Assembly: GCF_001435195.1 (NCBI RefSeq)
Contig: NZ_AZFQ01000036.1
Coordinates: forward strand, 66,910-107,115
Direction of reading: 5' to 3'
DNA: 40,206 nucleotides
DNA from: Liquorilactobacillus satsumensis DSM 16230 = JCM 12392
GTDB lineage: Bacteria > Bacillota > Bacilli > Lactobacillales > Lactobacillaceae
This document shows positions 1-7,270 of the stretch, in pieces; positions within the stretch are counted from its first letter, which is position 1; each line of letters opens with the position of its first letter. Position numbers and translations under genes: made by a program. Below the pieces are notes generated by a model. The model was not told the DNA's origin, did not search any database, and saw nothing but the letters and a program-made list of their open reading frames with translations.

Positions 1-31
1 CCTTAGTTAAAATTTAGGTGGTCTTTGCATA

Positions 32-307
32 TTATTTAACAATAGAGGTCAAGAAGGTTATTAAACCTAAGATTACACCTGGAAGGTTTGCAATAATAAT
101 TGGTAGATCTTTTTTGTCTTTTAAAAATCCATAAGTAACCCAAAGAAAGGCATTAATAGCGGCAAAAAGAGGCTGAATTGAAGGCACCGGTTTTGAAGTC
201 AGATTAGCAATAATTTGTTCAATGTAGGAAAAATACATTATTAAACATGCGACTGTTGCAGTTTTGCCCACTAAGCTGAGCTTTTTTATCCTCTTTGTTT
301 TATTCAT
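32..307 (-). CDS. SemiSWEET-family small sugar transporter
   Basis: The 91-residue protein has a basic N-terminus and three predicted membrane helices (about residues 14-33, 43-60, 67-90), the size and layout of bacterial SemiSWEET (MtN3/PQ-loop) half-transporters, which dimerise to move sugars down a gradient. The pattern of a WVTYG-like motif after helix 2 and an IIIAN motif in helix 3 fits the family. The usual Pro-Gln pair in helix 1 reads Glu-Gln here (YIEQI). It starts at ATG with GAGAAGG just upstream. It is the last gene of the MFS/GH13 operon, 34 bases after the glucosidase, so a role in exchanging mono- or disaccharide is inferred. Family assignment is fairly secure; the substrate is unknown. 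Confidence 0.75.
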   Translation of the reverse strand: MNKTKRIKKLSLVGKTATVACLIMYFSYIEQIIANLTSKPVPSIQPLFAAINAFLWVTYGFLKDKKDLPIIIANLPGVILGLITFLTSIVK

Positions 308-341
308 AAGCGTTTCCTTCTCTTAACATGAGATCTTAAAG

Positions 342-2012
342 TTAATTGAATAAGTAAACTTTTGCTTCATAAGGGCGAATCAGAGTTATTTCATCGTCTG
401 AGTAATTTCCGATAACTAAAGAGTCAGCATTTTTTTGATTATAGTCACGAGTGAGTTCTTCAGCGGTAAAGTTAATAATTACCAACAATTCTTGCTTTTT
501 ATATGTTCTTTTGAATGCAAAAACTTTATCATCATTAGGATCGAGTTCCAAATAATCACCATAAACTATTAGTGAGGATTTGTGTCTTAATTGAATTAGT
601 TTTTGATAATAACTGAAGACTGAGTTAGGATCATTGATTTGTGCAGCGGCATTAATCTGAGCTTTATTTTCATTTACCTCAATCCATGGAGTTCCGGTTG
701 TAAAACCGGCATTTTTTGAATTGTTCCATTGCATAGGAGTGCGTGCATTATCGCGAGACATATTAGCAAAGTAGCTCATCATTTTTTCTTTAGAAACAAT
801 CTTTTCTTTGTTGACTAACTCATCATATGCATTAAGTGTTTCCAAGTCTCGATAATCAGCCATGGTTTTAAAATGGTTATTGGTCATGCCAAGTTCTTCA
901 CCTTGATAAATATAAGGAGTTCCTTTCAACATATGAAGAGTAGTTGCTAACATTTTTGCAGAAAGCTCTCGATATTCAGGAGAATCGTTACCAAAGCGTG
1001 AAACTGCCCGTGGTTGATCATGATTATTCCAATAAAGACTATTCCAGCCTTGTTTATTTAAACCATTTTGCCATTTTGAGAGAGAATTTTTAAGATCAAC
1101 TAAATTTACAGGAATATCATTCCATTTACCGAGTCGTTTGTCTTTATTTGGAGTTAAGGTGACGTGTTCGAATTGAAAGATCATGTCTAATTCATGATTA
1201 TTACGCCCTGTGTATTCAAGGGCATCTTTTACATTTGACCCAATCATTTCACCAATTGAAACTACATTATATTTGGAAAGAACTTCCTTGTTCATCTCTT
1301 TTAAGTAATTTCCCAATCTTTTACCATCAGCAACAATGGGTTGGGCATCAGCATAAGTTGCATTTGCAGGGTTGGGAGCATCTGGATAGTTATCTGGTTT
1401 GTCCAGCAAGCTAATAGAATCCATCCTAAATCCGTCAATTCCTTTATCGAACCACCAACGCATTAGACGATAGACATCTTTACGCATCTGAGGATTTTTC
1501 CAGTTCAGCTCGGGCTGTTCTTTAGCAAATAGGTGCATATAATATTGCTGGATTTCTTTATCATAGGTCCAGGCTGGTCCACTGAAGTAGGAACCCCAGT
1601 TATTTGGTAACTTTTTTGGATCACCGTCTTTCCAGATATAATAATCATGGTAAGGATTATTTTTTGATTTTCGAGATTCAACGAACCATTTTTGTTGATT
1701 AGAACTATGATTAACGACTAAATCCATCACAACTTTAATTTTGTGTTGATGTGCTTGCTTTAAAAGATTATTAAAAATTTTCAGATCGCCGAATATGGGT
1801 TGAATGTCTTGATAGTCACTGACATCATAACCATTGTCTACATTAGGGGATTTATAGATGGGATTTAGCCAAATTATATCTACTCCAAGCTTCTTTATAT
1901 AATCAAGACGCGAAATAATCCCGTTAAGATCTCCAATGCCATCGCCGTTACTATCTTGAAAACTCGCTGGATAAATTTGATAAACAACTGCATTCTTCCA
2001 CCATTTTTCCAT
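342..2012 (-). CDS. GH13 alpha-glucosidase (oligo-1,6-glucosidase/MalL-DexB type)
   Basis: The 556-residue protein is a full-length cytoplasmic GH13 enzyme with no signal peptide, expected to hydrolyse terminal alpha-glucosidic bonds of imported isomaltose-, sucrose- or maltose-like sugars. Visible motifs are MDLVVNH (about 96-102), QPELN (166-170), the nucleophile Asp198 in GFRMD, the acid/base Glu255 in SIGEM and Asp332 in NNHDQ, followed by a beta-sandwich C-terminal domain. The residue after the nucleophile is Ser199; known oligo-1,6-glucosidases usually have Val there and maltases Thr or Ala, so substrate preference cannot be read off. The start has AAAGGAG 12 bases upstream. It lies 16 bases downstream of the MFS transporter and is co-transcribed with it under the operator at 3478-3529. 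Confidence 0.92.
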   Translation of the reverse strand: MEKWWKNAVVYQIYPASFQDSNGDGIGDLNGIISRLDYIKKLGVDIIWLNPIYKSPNVDNGYDVSDYQDIQPIFGDLKIFNNLLKQAHQHKIKVVMDLVVNHSSNQQKWFVESRKSKNNPYHDYYIWKDGDPKKLPNNWGSYFSGPAWTYDKEIQQYYMHLFAKEQPELNWKNPQMRKDVYRLMRWWFDKGIDGFRMDSISLLDKPDNYPDAPNPANATYADAQPIVADGKRLGNYLKEMNKEVLSKYNVVSIGEMIGSNVKDALEYTGRNNHELDMIFQFEHVTLTPNKDKRLGKWNDIPVNLVDLKNSLSKWQNGLNKQGWNSLYWNNHDQPRAVSRFGNDSPEYRELSAKMLATTLHMLKGTPYIYQGEELGMTNNHFKTMADYRDLETLNAYDELVNKEKIVSKEKMMSYFANMSRDNARTPMQWNNSKNAGFTTGTPWIEVNENKAQINAAAQINDPNSVFSYYQKLIQLRHKSSLIVYGDYLELDPNDDKVFAFKRTYKKQELLVIINFTAEELTRDYNQKNADSLVIGNYSDDEITLIRPYEAKVYLFN

Positions 2013-2028
2013 AATTTTAGTTGCTCCT

Positions 2029-3414
2029 TTAATTTTTATTATTAATTTTTATTTTTTCTAATTCACCGTATGTCTCTTTTACAAATAAAACACTAATAGC
2101 AGACAGAATCAGTAAAATTCCAGCGATCAACATCATGATATGTTGGGCACCAACTCCGTGATTGCTGGAAAATTGTAAGATTAGAGTTCCGCCAACGAGA
2201 TTTGCAAGAATCTGTGGAATACAAATAGTACAGTTAAAGAGTCCTAGATAAGTTCCAATATTATTTCCATCTAATGCATTGGTCACGATTGTAAAGGGAA
2301 TAACGGTATTAGCTCCCCAAGCCAGGCCAAACGCAATGAAGGAAAGAATCAAAACATATTTATTTGTTACCAGAGAGACAGAGCCTAATCCGAGCCCACC
2401 CATAAAAAGTGAAAAAGCCCATAATGGTCTTTGTTGCTGTGGAAACTTAGCGATAGCAAGTGGCCAAATTGCACCCACAACTGCCGAAATTGCACTAAGA
2501 AATCCGAACCAGTTGCCGGCGGCTTGAAAGCCAGTTGAACTCACGTTAGTAGTTTTCCAGACTTTTTCTGCTATGCCTCCTGTAGCGTAAGTGGTCATAT
2601 ACATATAAGCTGCCCAGTAAAATAATTGGACAATTCCTGCTGTCCAAAAAGCTTTTGGGGCTGTACGCAGCAGTTGGAAAATATTGTGCTGACCGTTTGT
2701 TTGGTCCTCAGATATGTGGTGAAACTTCGCATATTCTTTTGGGGGTAACTCATGTACTTTAAAAAAAGAATAGATACAGCAGATGAATAAGGTTAGGGCT
2801 GCAAAATAAAAAGTAAATTTTACAGTATTGGGAATTACTCCTTTAGAAGCAACATTAGAAATGCCAATCATTGTTAAAATCATTGGGAAGATTGAGGCAA
2901 CGACTTGACCCATATTTAAAACAAAAGTCATAATAGAATATGATTTTTCCTTTTGTTTTTCATTCACCATGTCGCCACTAAGCATTTTGAAAGGTTGCAT
3001 TGCCATATTGGATGAGACATCTAAAAATAAAAGAGAAAGAACTCCAAACAACATGGATGTTCTGGTTCCATAGCCTAATCCAAGATTACCGGCATTTGGC
3101 ATCAAAATAAGCACAATTATAGAAACCAGCCCCCCAACATAGAGCCAAGGGAGCCTTCTTCCAAAGCTGGTCCATGTTCGATCAGAGATGGCACCTACAA
3201 TTGGTTGAACGAACATCCCTGCAATGGGCGCGGCCAGCCAGAAATAGCCAATGTCATTAGGGTTCGCTCCGATTGTTTGAAAGATTCTTGACATATTAGC
3301 AGATTGTAAAGCAAAAGCCATTTGTACACCAAAAAAACCAATGTTCATATTCCATAAAAAGGTATTGCTCCGACTACTTTTATTTAGAACTTCAATTTTA
3401 TTTATTCTTTCCAT
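2029..3414 (-). CDS. MFS/GPH-like alpha-glucoside (sucrose-type) symporter
   Basis: This 461-residue polytopic membrane protein has about 12 predicted helices. The N-terminal stretch NIGFFGVQMAF and the loop motif GAISDRTWTSFGRR are typical of the SLC45/GPH-like sucrose and alpha-glucoside proton symporters of Gram-positive bacteria. It would import the intact glycoside for the GH13 enzyme encoded next. It is the first gene of a three-gene minus-strand operon whose promoter and operators lie at 3478-3552, divergent from the LacI-type repressor. The ribosome binding site before the chosen ATG is weak (CGGAA). The family is well supported; the sugar is inferred from context. Confidence 0.87.
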   Translation of the reverse strand: MERINKIEVLNKSSRSNTFLWNMNIGFFGVQMAFALQSANMSRIFQTIGANPNDIGYFWLAAPIAGMFVQPIVGAISDRTWTSFGRRLPWLYVGGLVSIIVLILMPNAGNLGLGYGTRTSMLFGVLSLLFLDVSSNMAMQPFKMLSGDMVNEKQKEKSYSIMTFVLNMGQVVASIFPMILTMIGISNVASKGVIPNTVKFTFYFAALTLFICCIYSFFKVHELPPKEYAKFHHISEDQTNGQHNIFQLLRTAPKAFWTAGIVQLFYWAAYMYMTTYATGGIAEKVWKTTNVSSTGFQAAGNWFGFLSAISAVVGAIWPLAIAKFPQQQRPLWAFSLFMGGLGLGSVSLVTNKYVLILSFIAFGLAWGANTVIPFTIVTNALDGNNIGTYLGLFNCTICIPQILANLVGGTLILQFSSNHGVGAQHIMMLIAGILLILSAISVLFVKETYGELEKIKINNKN

Positions 3415-3477
3415 AGTTATTCCGATTATTAGGTCGAAAGTCTAAATAACTCTTTCGGCAAATCGATTACACCTCCA

Positions 3478-3529
3478 ACAATGAACTTGAAATTTGCGTA
3501 AGCGCTTACTCAACTTTCAAGTTCATTGT
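3478..3529. promoter_or_regulatory. 52-bp composite operator: two nested palindromes on one axis
   Basis: An outer perfect inverted repeat with 15-bp arms (ACAATGAACTTGAAA at 3478-3492 and its reverse complement at 3515-3529) encloses a perfect 12-bp palindrome, GTAAGCGCTTAC (3498-3509). Both share the same dyad centre at 3503.5. The inner palindrome has the CG-centred form of LacI-family operators. The site overlaps and follows the predicted start of the MFS/GH13 transcript, so repressor binding would block it. The encoded repressor at 3627 is the obvious ligand (inference). Confidence 0.75.
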
Positions 3530-3552
3530 AAACGTTTTCTTGAAAGTGTCAA
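3525..3552 (-). promoter_or_regulatory. Promoter of the MFS-GH13-SemiSWEET operon
   Basis: On the minus strand a perfect -35 TTGACA (3552 to 3547) is followed after 16 bases by TACAAT (3530 to 3525), a good -10. Transcription would begin near 3518, inside the composite operator. The spacer and -10 are covered by the cre box at 3527-3540. Confidence 0.75.
3527..3540. promoter_or_regulatory. cre box (CcpA site)
   Basis: TGTAAACGTTTTCT matches the Gram-positive consensus TGWAARCGYTWWCW at all 14 positions. It overlaps the -10 and spacer of the divergent sugar-operon promoter, so glucose repression by CcpA/HPr-Ser-P is expected. CcpA itself is not in this window. Confidence 0.75.
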
Positions 3553-3626
3553 GACTTTTATAATAGTTATATTTGTTGTACTTTATGTACATACATAATT
3601 AATAAAAAAAGTGGGAGAGGGTTAAG

Positions 3627-4607
3627 GTGCCAGTCAAAATTGCAGATATTGCTAAACTAGCTGGAATTTCATCAGCGTCTGTTTCAAGAATTTTAAACAA
3701 AACTGGTAGATATAGTGAAGAAACTGCAGCACGGGTAAAAAAAATTGCTAAAGATATAGGTTACTATAAAGATCGTTCGGCAGCCGATTTGGCACAAAAA
3801 AACAACAAGACAATTGGTGTGATTTACACTAATTCGAAGACGAACTTTAACAATATTGTCATTAATGGGGTAATGGCTGAAGCAGATGAACATGGGCTGG
3901 ATATTATTTTAATGGCCACAAAAAGGAATGATCCTAAAAAATTATTAAAAACAGTGCGTAATATGATAGAACGTCGGGTTAATGCGTTGTTGTTGATTTC
4001 ACTGCAACCAACTAGTGAAGTAATTAATATGTTAAAACAAGTAAAAATTAATACTAAATTGGTGGGAACTTCTACAGATAAGGATATTTACTTTGTATCC
4101 TCAAATGATTTCCTGATGGGGTATCAGGCAACAAAAAGTTTGATTAGAGCTGGATATAAAAAAATTGGAATGGCTGGCAGCGATATTATGCAAGATTATG
4201 TTGCACGCTTAAGGTACAAAGGATATCTGAAGGCTCTAGGAGAGGCTAAGATAAAATTTCAAACGGATTGGTTGTCACCTGGAAACTTCAGTTATGACTC
4301 GGGGATTGAAAGTGCGGCGTATTTTCATGAAAAGAAAAACGTTTCCGCAATCATTGGTGTAAGTGACGAGGTTTCGCTCGGTCTTTTGAATGGTCTCCAT
4401 GATCTAGGAGATACTGTTCCTGCAGATTTTTCAATTGTTAGTATTGATGGAACTGAAATCTGTACGCGTAGTAGACCGCAATTGACCAGTATTACACAGA
4501 ACTTTGCCCTTATGGGAAAAATAGCAGTTACTGAATTTCAAAATAACAAGCAAAATGTACTTGTCCCATTTAAACTAGTACAGCGTTCCACGACAAAAAA
4601 ACTGTAA
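3627..4607 (+). CDS. LacI/GalR-family repressor of the alpha-glucoside operon
   Basis: The 326-residue protein starts with a LacI-type helix-turn-helix (VKIADIAKLAGISSASVSRI, about residues 3-22) and hinge, followed by a periplasmic-binding-protein-like sensor domain (about 60-326). The GTG start is chosen because GGGAGAGG lies 6 bases upstream and the DNA-binding motif begins immediately. It is divergent from the MFS/GH13/SemiSWEET operon, and the palindromes between them are its probable operators, so it is most likely the sugar-responsive local repressor. A TATAAT at 3559-3564 is a plausible -10 for this gene. The inducer is unknown. Confidence 0.93.
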   Translation: MPVKIADIAKLAGISSASVSRILNKTGRYSEETAARVKKIAKDIGYYKDRSAADLAQKNNKTIGVIYTNSKTNFNNIVINGVMAEADEHGLDIILMATKRNDPKKLLKTVRNMIERRVNALLLISLQPTSEVINMLKQVKINTKLVGTSTDKDIYFVSSNDFLMGYQATKSLIRAGYKKIGMAGSDIMQDYVARLRYKGYLKALGEAKIKFQTDWLSPGNFSYDSGIESAAYFHEKKNVSAIIGVSDEVSLGLLNGLHDLGDTVPADFSIVSIDGTEICTRSRPQLTSITQNFALMGKIAVTEFQNNKQNVLVPFKLVQRSTTKKL

Positions 4608-4765
4608 AAAGATCTTTAGATTAGTGAGTTAGACATAAGATTTTTACTGCTGTTACTTACCCCAAAGTTGATTTTTAAGTGATAGCCATTAAAAATAATT
4701 TGACATACTGCAAGGATAATACGTTTTATAGCATATTAGCTTGATTAATAAGAGGAGGTTCTTTT

Positions 4766-5689
4766 ATGACCAAAGATTACGAGTTAGTTGCTGACGTTGC
4801 AAGCTATCAACCAGACACTTTGTCTTTTTTTAAAGCCTTAGCTGCCCAAAATGTCCGCGCAGTAATTGTCAAATTGACGGAAGGTAGTGCAAACGGCAGT
4901 GCCTACGTTAATCCTAAAGCTGCTGCCCAATTAGCACATGCACGTGCCGCAGGTCTGTTAGTTCATGCATATCATTATGCTAAGTTCAAGGGAAGTCAGG
5001 ATGCAAGTGCTGAAGCTGCTTGGTTTGTGCAGCACGCACAAGCTCTAAAAGTCACTCCAGCTTCTGTAATGGTGCTTGATATTGAGGACCAGCAAAATGC
5101 CAACTGGGCTACTGCTGACGCCAATACGTTTTTGCAGGCAGTTAAGGCAGCCGGATATCCACATGTCGATCTTTATTCAATGGCAAGCTGGTTTTGGAGT
5201 GGGCGTTTGGACCCCAGTAAGTTGTTGGCTAAGAATCTCTGGGTTGCTAATTACGGTGTAACTGCTCCTGGAGTGGCAGATGTGGGCTTATGGCAATACA
5301 CGAATAGCTTTGAAATTGCAGGTCTGCAGATTGATATGAGTTATGACTTTAATGGTTTCTATTCTAAGGCGCTGACTAGCGCAAAACCAGTAACACCTGC
5401 TGTCCAAAATACCAGTTTCAGCGATGACCTTGGCGATAAGTGGACTACAGAAACCGGAATATTTACGACGAAAACCGCCATTAAATTGCGCTGGGGTGCC
5501 AAAACCACTAGTTCTGTAATCGCACTTTTACCAAGCAATTCAGTGATCAATTATGATGCATATTCAATGCATGATGGTTTCGTTTGGTTGCGTCAACCGC
5601 GATCAGCTGGCAAGTTTGGCTACTTGGCAAGTGGTGAAGAAGTAGCTGGTAGGCGGACTAGTTGCTGGGGTGAATTTGAAGAGTCATAG
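4766..5689 (+). CDS. GH25 muramidase (phage-type lysozyme) with C-terminal SH3-like domain
   Basis: The 307-residue protein begins with a GH25 catalytic barrel (about 1-205): DVASYQ near the N-terminus, VIVKLTEG, the catalytic VLDIED (about 110-115) and GLWQYTN. A C-terminal region of about 80 residues resembles a bacterial SH3 cell-wall-binding domain and ends in the usual RTSCWGEF-type motif, so it looks complete. It would cleave the beta-1,4 MurNAc-GlcNAc bond of peptidoglycan. There is no signal peptide, as in phage endolysins that need a holin, and no holin or other phage gene is nearby. The start has AAGAGGAGG about 7 bases upstream. It probably derives from a prophage or is a stand-alone autolysin. 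Confidence 0.88.
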   Translation: MTKDYELVADVASYQPDTLSFFKALAAQNVRAVIVKLTEGSANGSAYVNPKAAAQLAHARAAGLLVHAYHYAKFKGSQDASAEAAWFVQHAQALKVTPASVMVLDIEDQQNANWATADANTFLQAVKAAGYPHVDLYSMASWFWSGRLDPSKLLAKNLWVANYGVTAPGVADVGLWQYTNSFEIAGLQIDMSYDFNGFYSKALTSAKPVTPAVQNTSFSDDLGDKWTTETGIFTTKTAIKLRWGAKTTSSVIALLPSNSVINYDAYSMHDGFVWLRQPRSAGKFGYLASGEEVAGRRTSCWGEFEES

Positions 5690-5729
5690 GATACTTCTGA
5701 TGAAAAATTAAAGATAGCAGTTAAAATTT

Positions 5730-5777
5730 AGGTCCAACAATAAACTTAGAAATTAAGTTTATTGTTGGACCTTTTTC
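5730..5777. terminator. Strong hairpin terminator between convergent genes
   Basis: A perfect 19-bp inverted repeat (5730-5748 and 5754-5772) with a 5-base loop is followed by a run of T on the plus strand. A weaker T-rich tract follows it on the minus strand, so it may serve both the GH25 gene and the convergent nuclease-like gene. Confidence 0.9.
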
Positions 5778-5809
5778 ATAACTTGAGATATGGATATTTC
5801 GGTTATAAA

Positions 5810-6868
5810 TTACAATTTTTCCTTTACAACATTAGTTATCTGTTCTGCGTATTGTACTAAGTCTGTTGGAACTGAAAAATCTAATTTAGTATTAGTTTTG
5901 TTATTTAATACAATGAAATTATGTGCATTTGTAAAAAAAACACGCAGTATCCACTTTCTAATATTGTCATCTAAAAGTACATTGAAATATGAAAGATTAT
6001 CTCTATAAGTCAAGCGAGTTGGTTCTACGACATCTTTTAGTATTATTTTAACAGTTGCATAAGCTTCAATTTCTTCCGGAGTTGTTTCAATATTATCAGA
6101 ATTAGATTTTTGTTTGTTTTCAGTATCTGGATCGTCTTTTAGTGTAACTGAGGTATTTAAAGCACTGCTTAACTTGTCATTTACTTTTTCAGTTATAAAT
6201 TGCGCGATAGCTTTAGAAATAATTGGTTTGAATTCATCTATAGCATTTTCTGTTTTTCGTCCTTCGTAAACTTTCCCCATTATGTATTTAGTAAAGTCAA
6301 CACTTGGTTTTTGTTGTTCTTTATCAATGTACTCCTTTACTTGATTGACATATTTTAGCTCAGATGCAGTACTTGTAATTTTCTCAACATCGAAGTTATC
6401 CTTTGTAAATTTAAATAATTCATTTATCTGTGCTTCACGTAATTTTGATAAATTGACTGTTAAGAAAGGAGTAGCATCCATTTTATTAGGTTTTTCTAAG
6501 TCTGTGAAGAATTCATAGATTTCTCCATTTGTTAGAATTGAAAATTTGACATCTGTTGTGCCAAAATATCTAAACAATTGAGAATCATGTTTTGTTAATA
6601 GTTCGTTTACGCCTTTTGCTTCAATCAGCATTTGTAATTTTTCATTAATAACAATTGCATAATCAACTTTTTCTCCCTTTTTGATCCCAAAGTCAGCAAT
6701 AAATTCTGGAACAAATTCCATAGGATTAAACACATCGTAACCAAGTGCTTGAAAAAAGGGCATAATAAGTGATGTTTTTGTAGCTTCTTCAGTTTTTAAA
6801 GTATCTTTTAGTTGCATTACCCTTTTTGTAATATTTTTCAAGTTTGAAATAAATTGATCTTTTTCCAT
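5810..6868 (-). CDS. Lone PD-(D/E)xK nuclease-like protein (HsdR N-terminal/COG4748 type)
   Basis: The 352-residue protein resembles the family annotated as type I restriction enzyme R protein N-terminal domain. The candidate PD-(D/E)xK core is Asp69 (KVDYAIV) followed by Glu83-x-Lys85 (LIEAKG), preceded by a helical segment with TEEATKTSLIMPFF (about 26-39) typical of this family. It lacks the helicase/translocase part of a real HsdR, and no HsdM or HsdS gene is near. A charged linker (about 240-265) leads to a C-terminal domain of unknown role. RBS AAGGGGAG precedes the ATG. It is a single-gene unit, convergent with the lysozyme gene. Role in defence, phage biology or other DNA processing is unproven. 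Confidence 0.75.
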   Translation of the reverse strand: MEKDQFISNLKNITKRVMQLKDTLKTEEATKTSLIMPFFQALGYDVFNPMEFVPEFIADFGIKKGEKVDYAIVINEKLQMLIEAKGVNELLTKHDSQLFRYFGTTDVKFSILTNGEIYEFFTDLEKPNKMDATPFLTVNLSKLREAQINELFKFTKDNFDVEKITSTASELKYVNQVKEYIDKEQQKPSVDFTKYIMGKVYEGRKTENAIDEFKPIISKAIAQFITEKVNDKLSSALNTSVTLKDDPDTENKQKSNSDNIETTPEEIEAYATVKIILKDVVEPTRLTYRDNLSYFNVLLDDNIRKWILRVFFTNAHNFIVLNNKTNTKLDFSVPTDLVQYAEQITNVVKEKL

Positions 6869-7270
6869 TTTAAACTCCCCTTAAATATGAGCTAATTAAT
6901 CAGCTCAACTTTTAATGATTATAAAATTTTGCTTAGCTTCCAATAGATGTCTAGTTATCATTGATTCTCTATATTATTTAATCAATCACTGGTGAAAGTC
7001 AATTAATATCAACTTTAGTTGTTACTACATAGTTTCGATTTTCAATATAATAAAGTTCTATGACATTTTATAAGATATATAACAATAAAAATTAAGAAAT
7101 TAAATTTTGTACGTTCTGCTGAACGCGATTTTGAGTATAGTTAGTTTAAAAGTCTTCAAGCTAGTTACCAATAAAAAAGGCGTGTATGAATTTCATTAGT
7201 AGTACAGAAACATGATACACTTTTCAAAATGTAAGCGGTTAAATATTATATAGCTAAGGAGTGAGGCAAG
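6869..7270 (+). promoter_or_regulatory. Intergenic region with promoter and cre-like site for PTS operon 1
   Basis: This AT-rich gap of about 400 bases has no credible ORF. A TATTAT (7244-7249) lies 17 bases after TTTTCA (7221-7226), forming a weak promoter typical of activator-dependent PRD operons. Between them TGTAAGCGGTTAAA (7230-7243) matches 12 of 14 positions of the cre consensus. A short dyad TGAGCT/AGCTCA lies near 6888-6907, upstream of the divergent nuclease-like gene. Confidence 0.5.

Noticed and set aside
4608-4660. Terminator after the LacI-type gene
   Set aside because: The GTAAAAA/TTTTTAC pairing has a bulge and the T-run is within the stem, so it is too weak to call.
4766-6868. 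Prophage
   Set aside because: Only one endolysin-like gene and one nuclease-like gene are present; no integrase, structural, holin or attachment sequence was seen.
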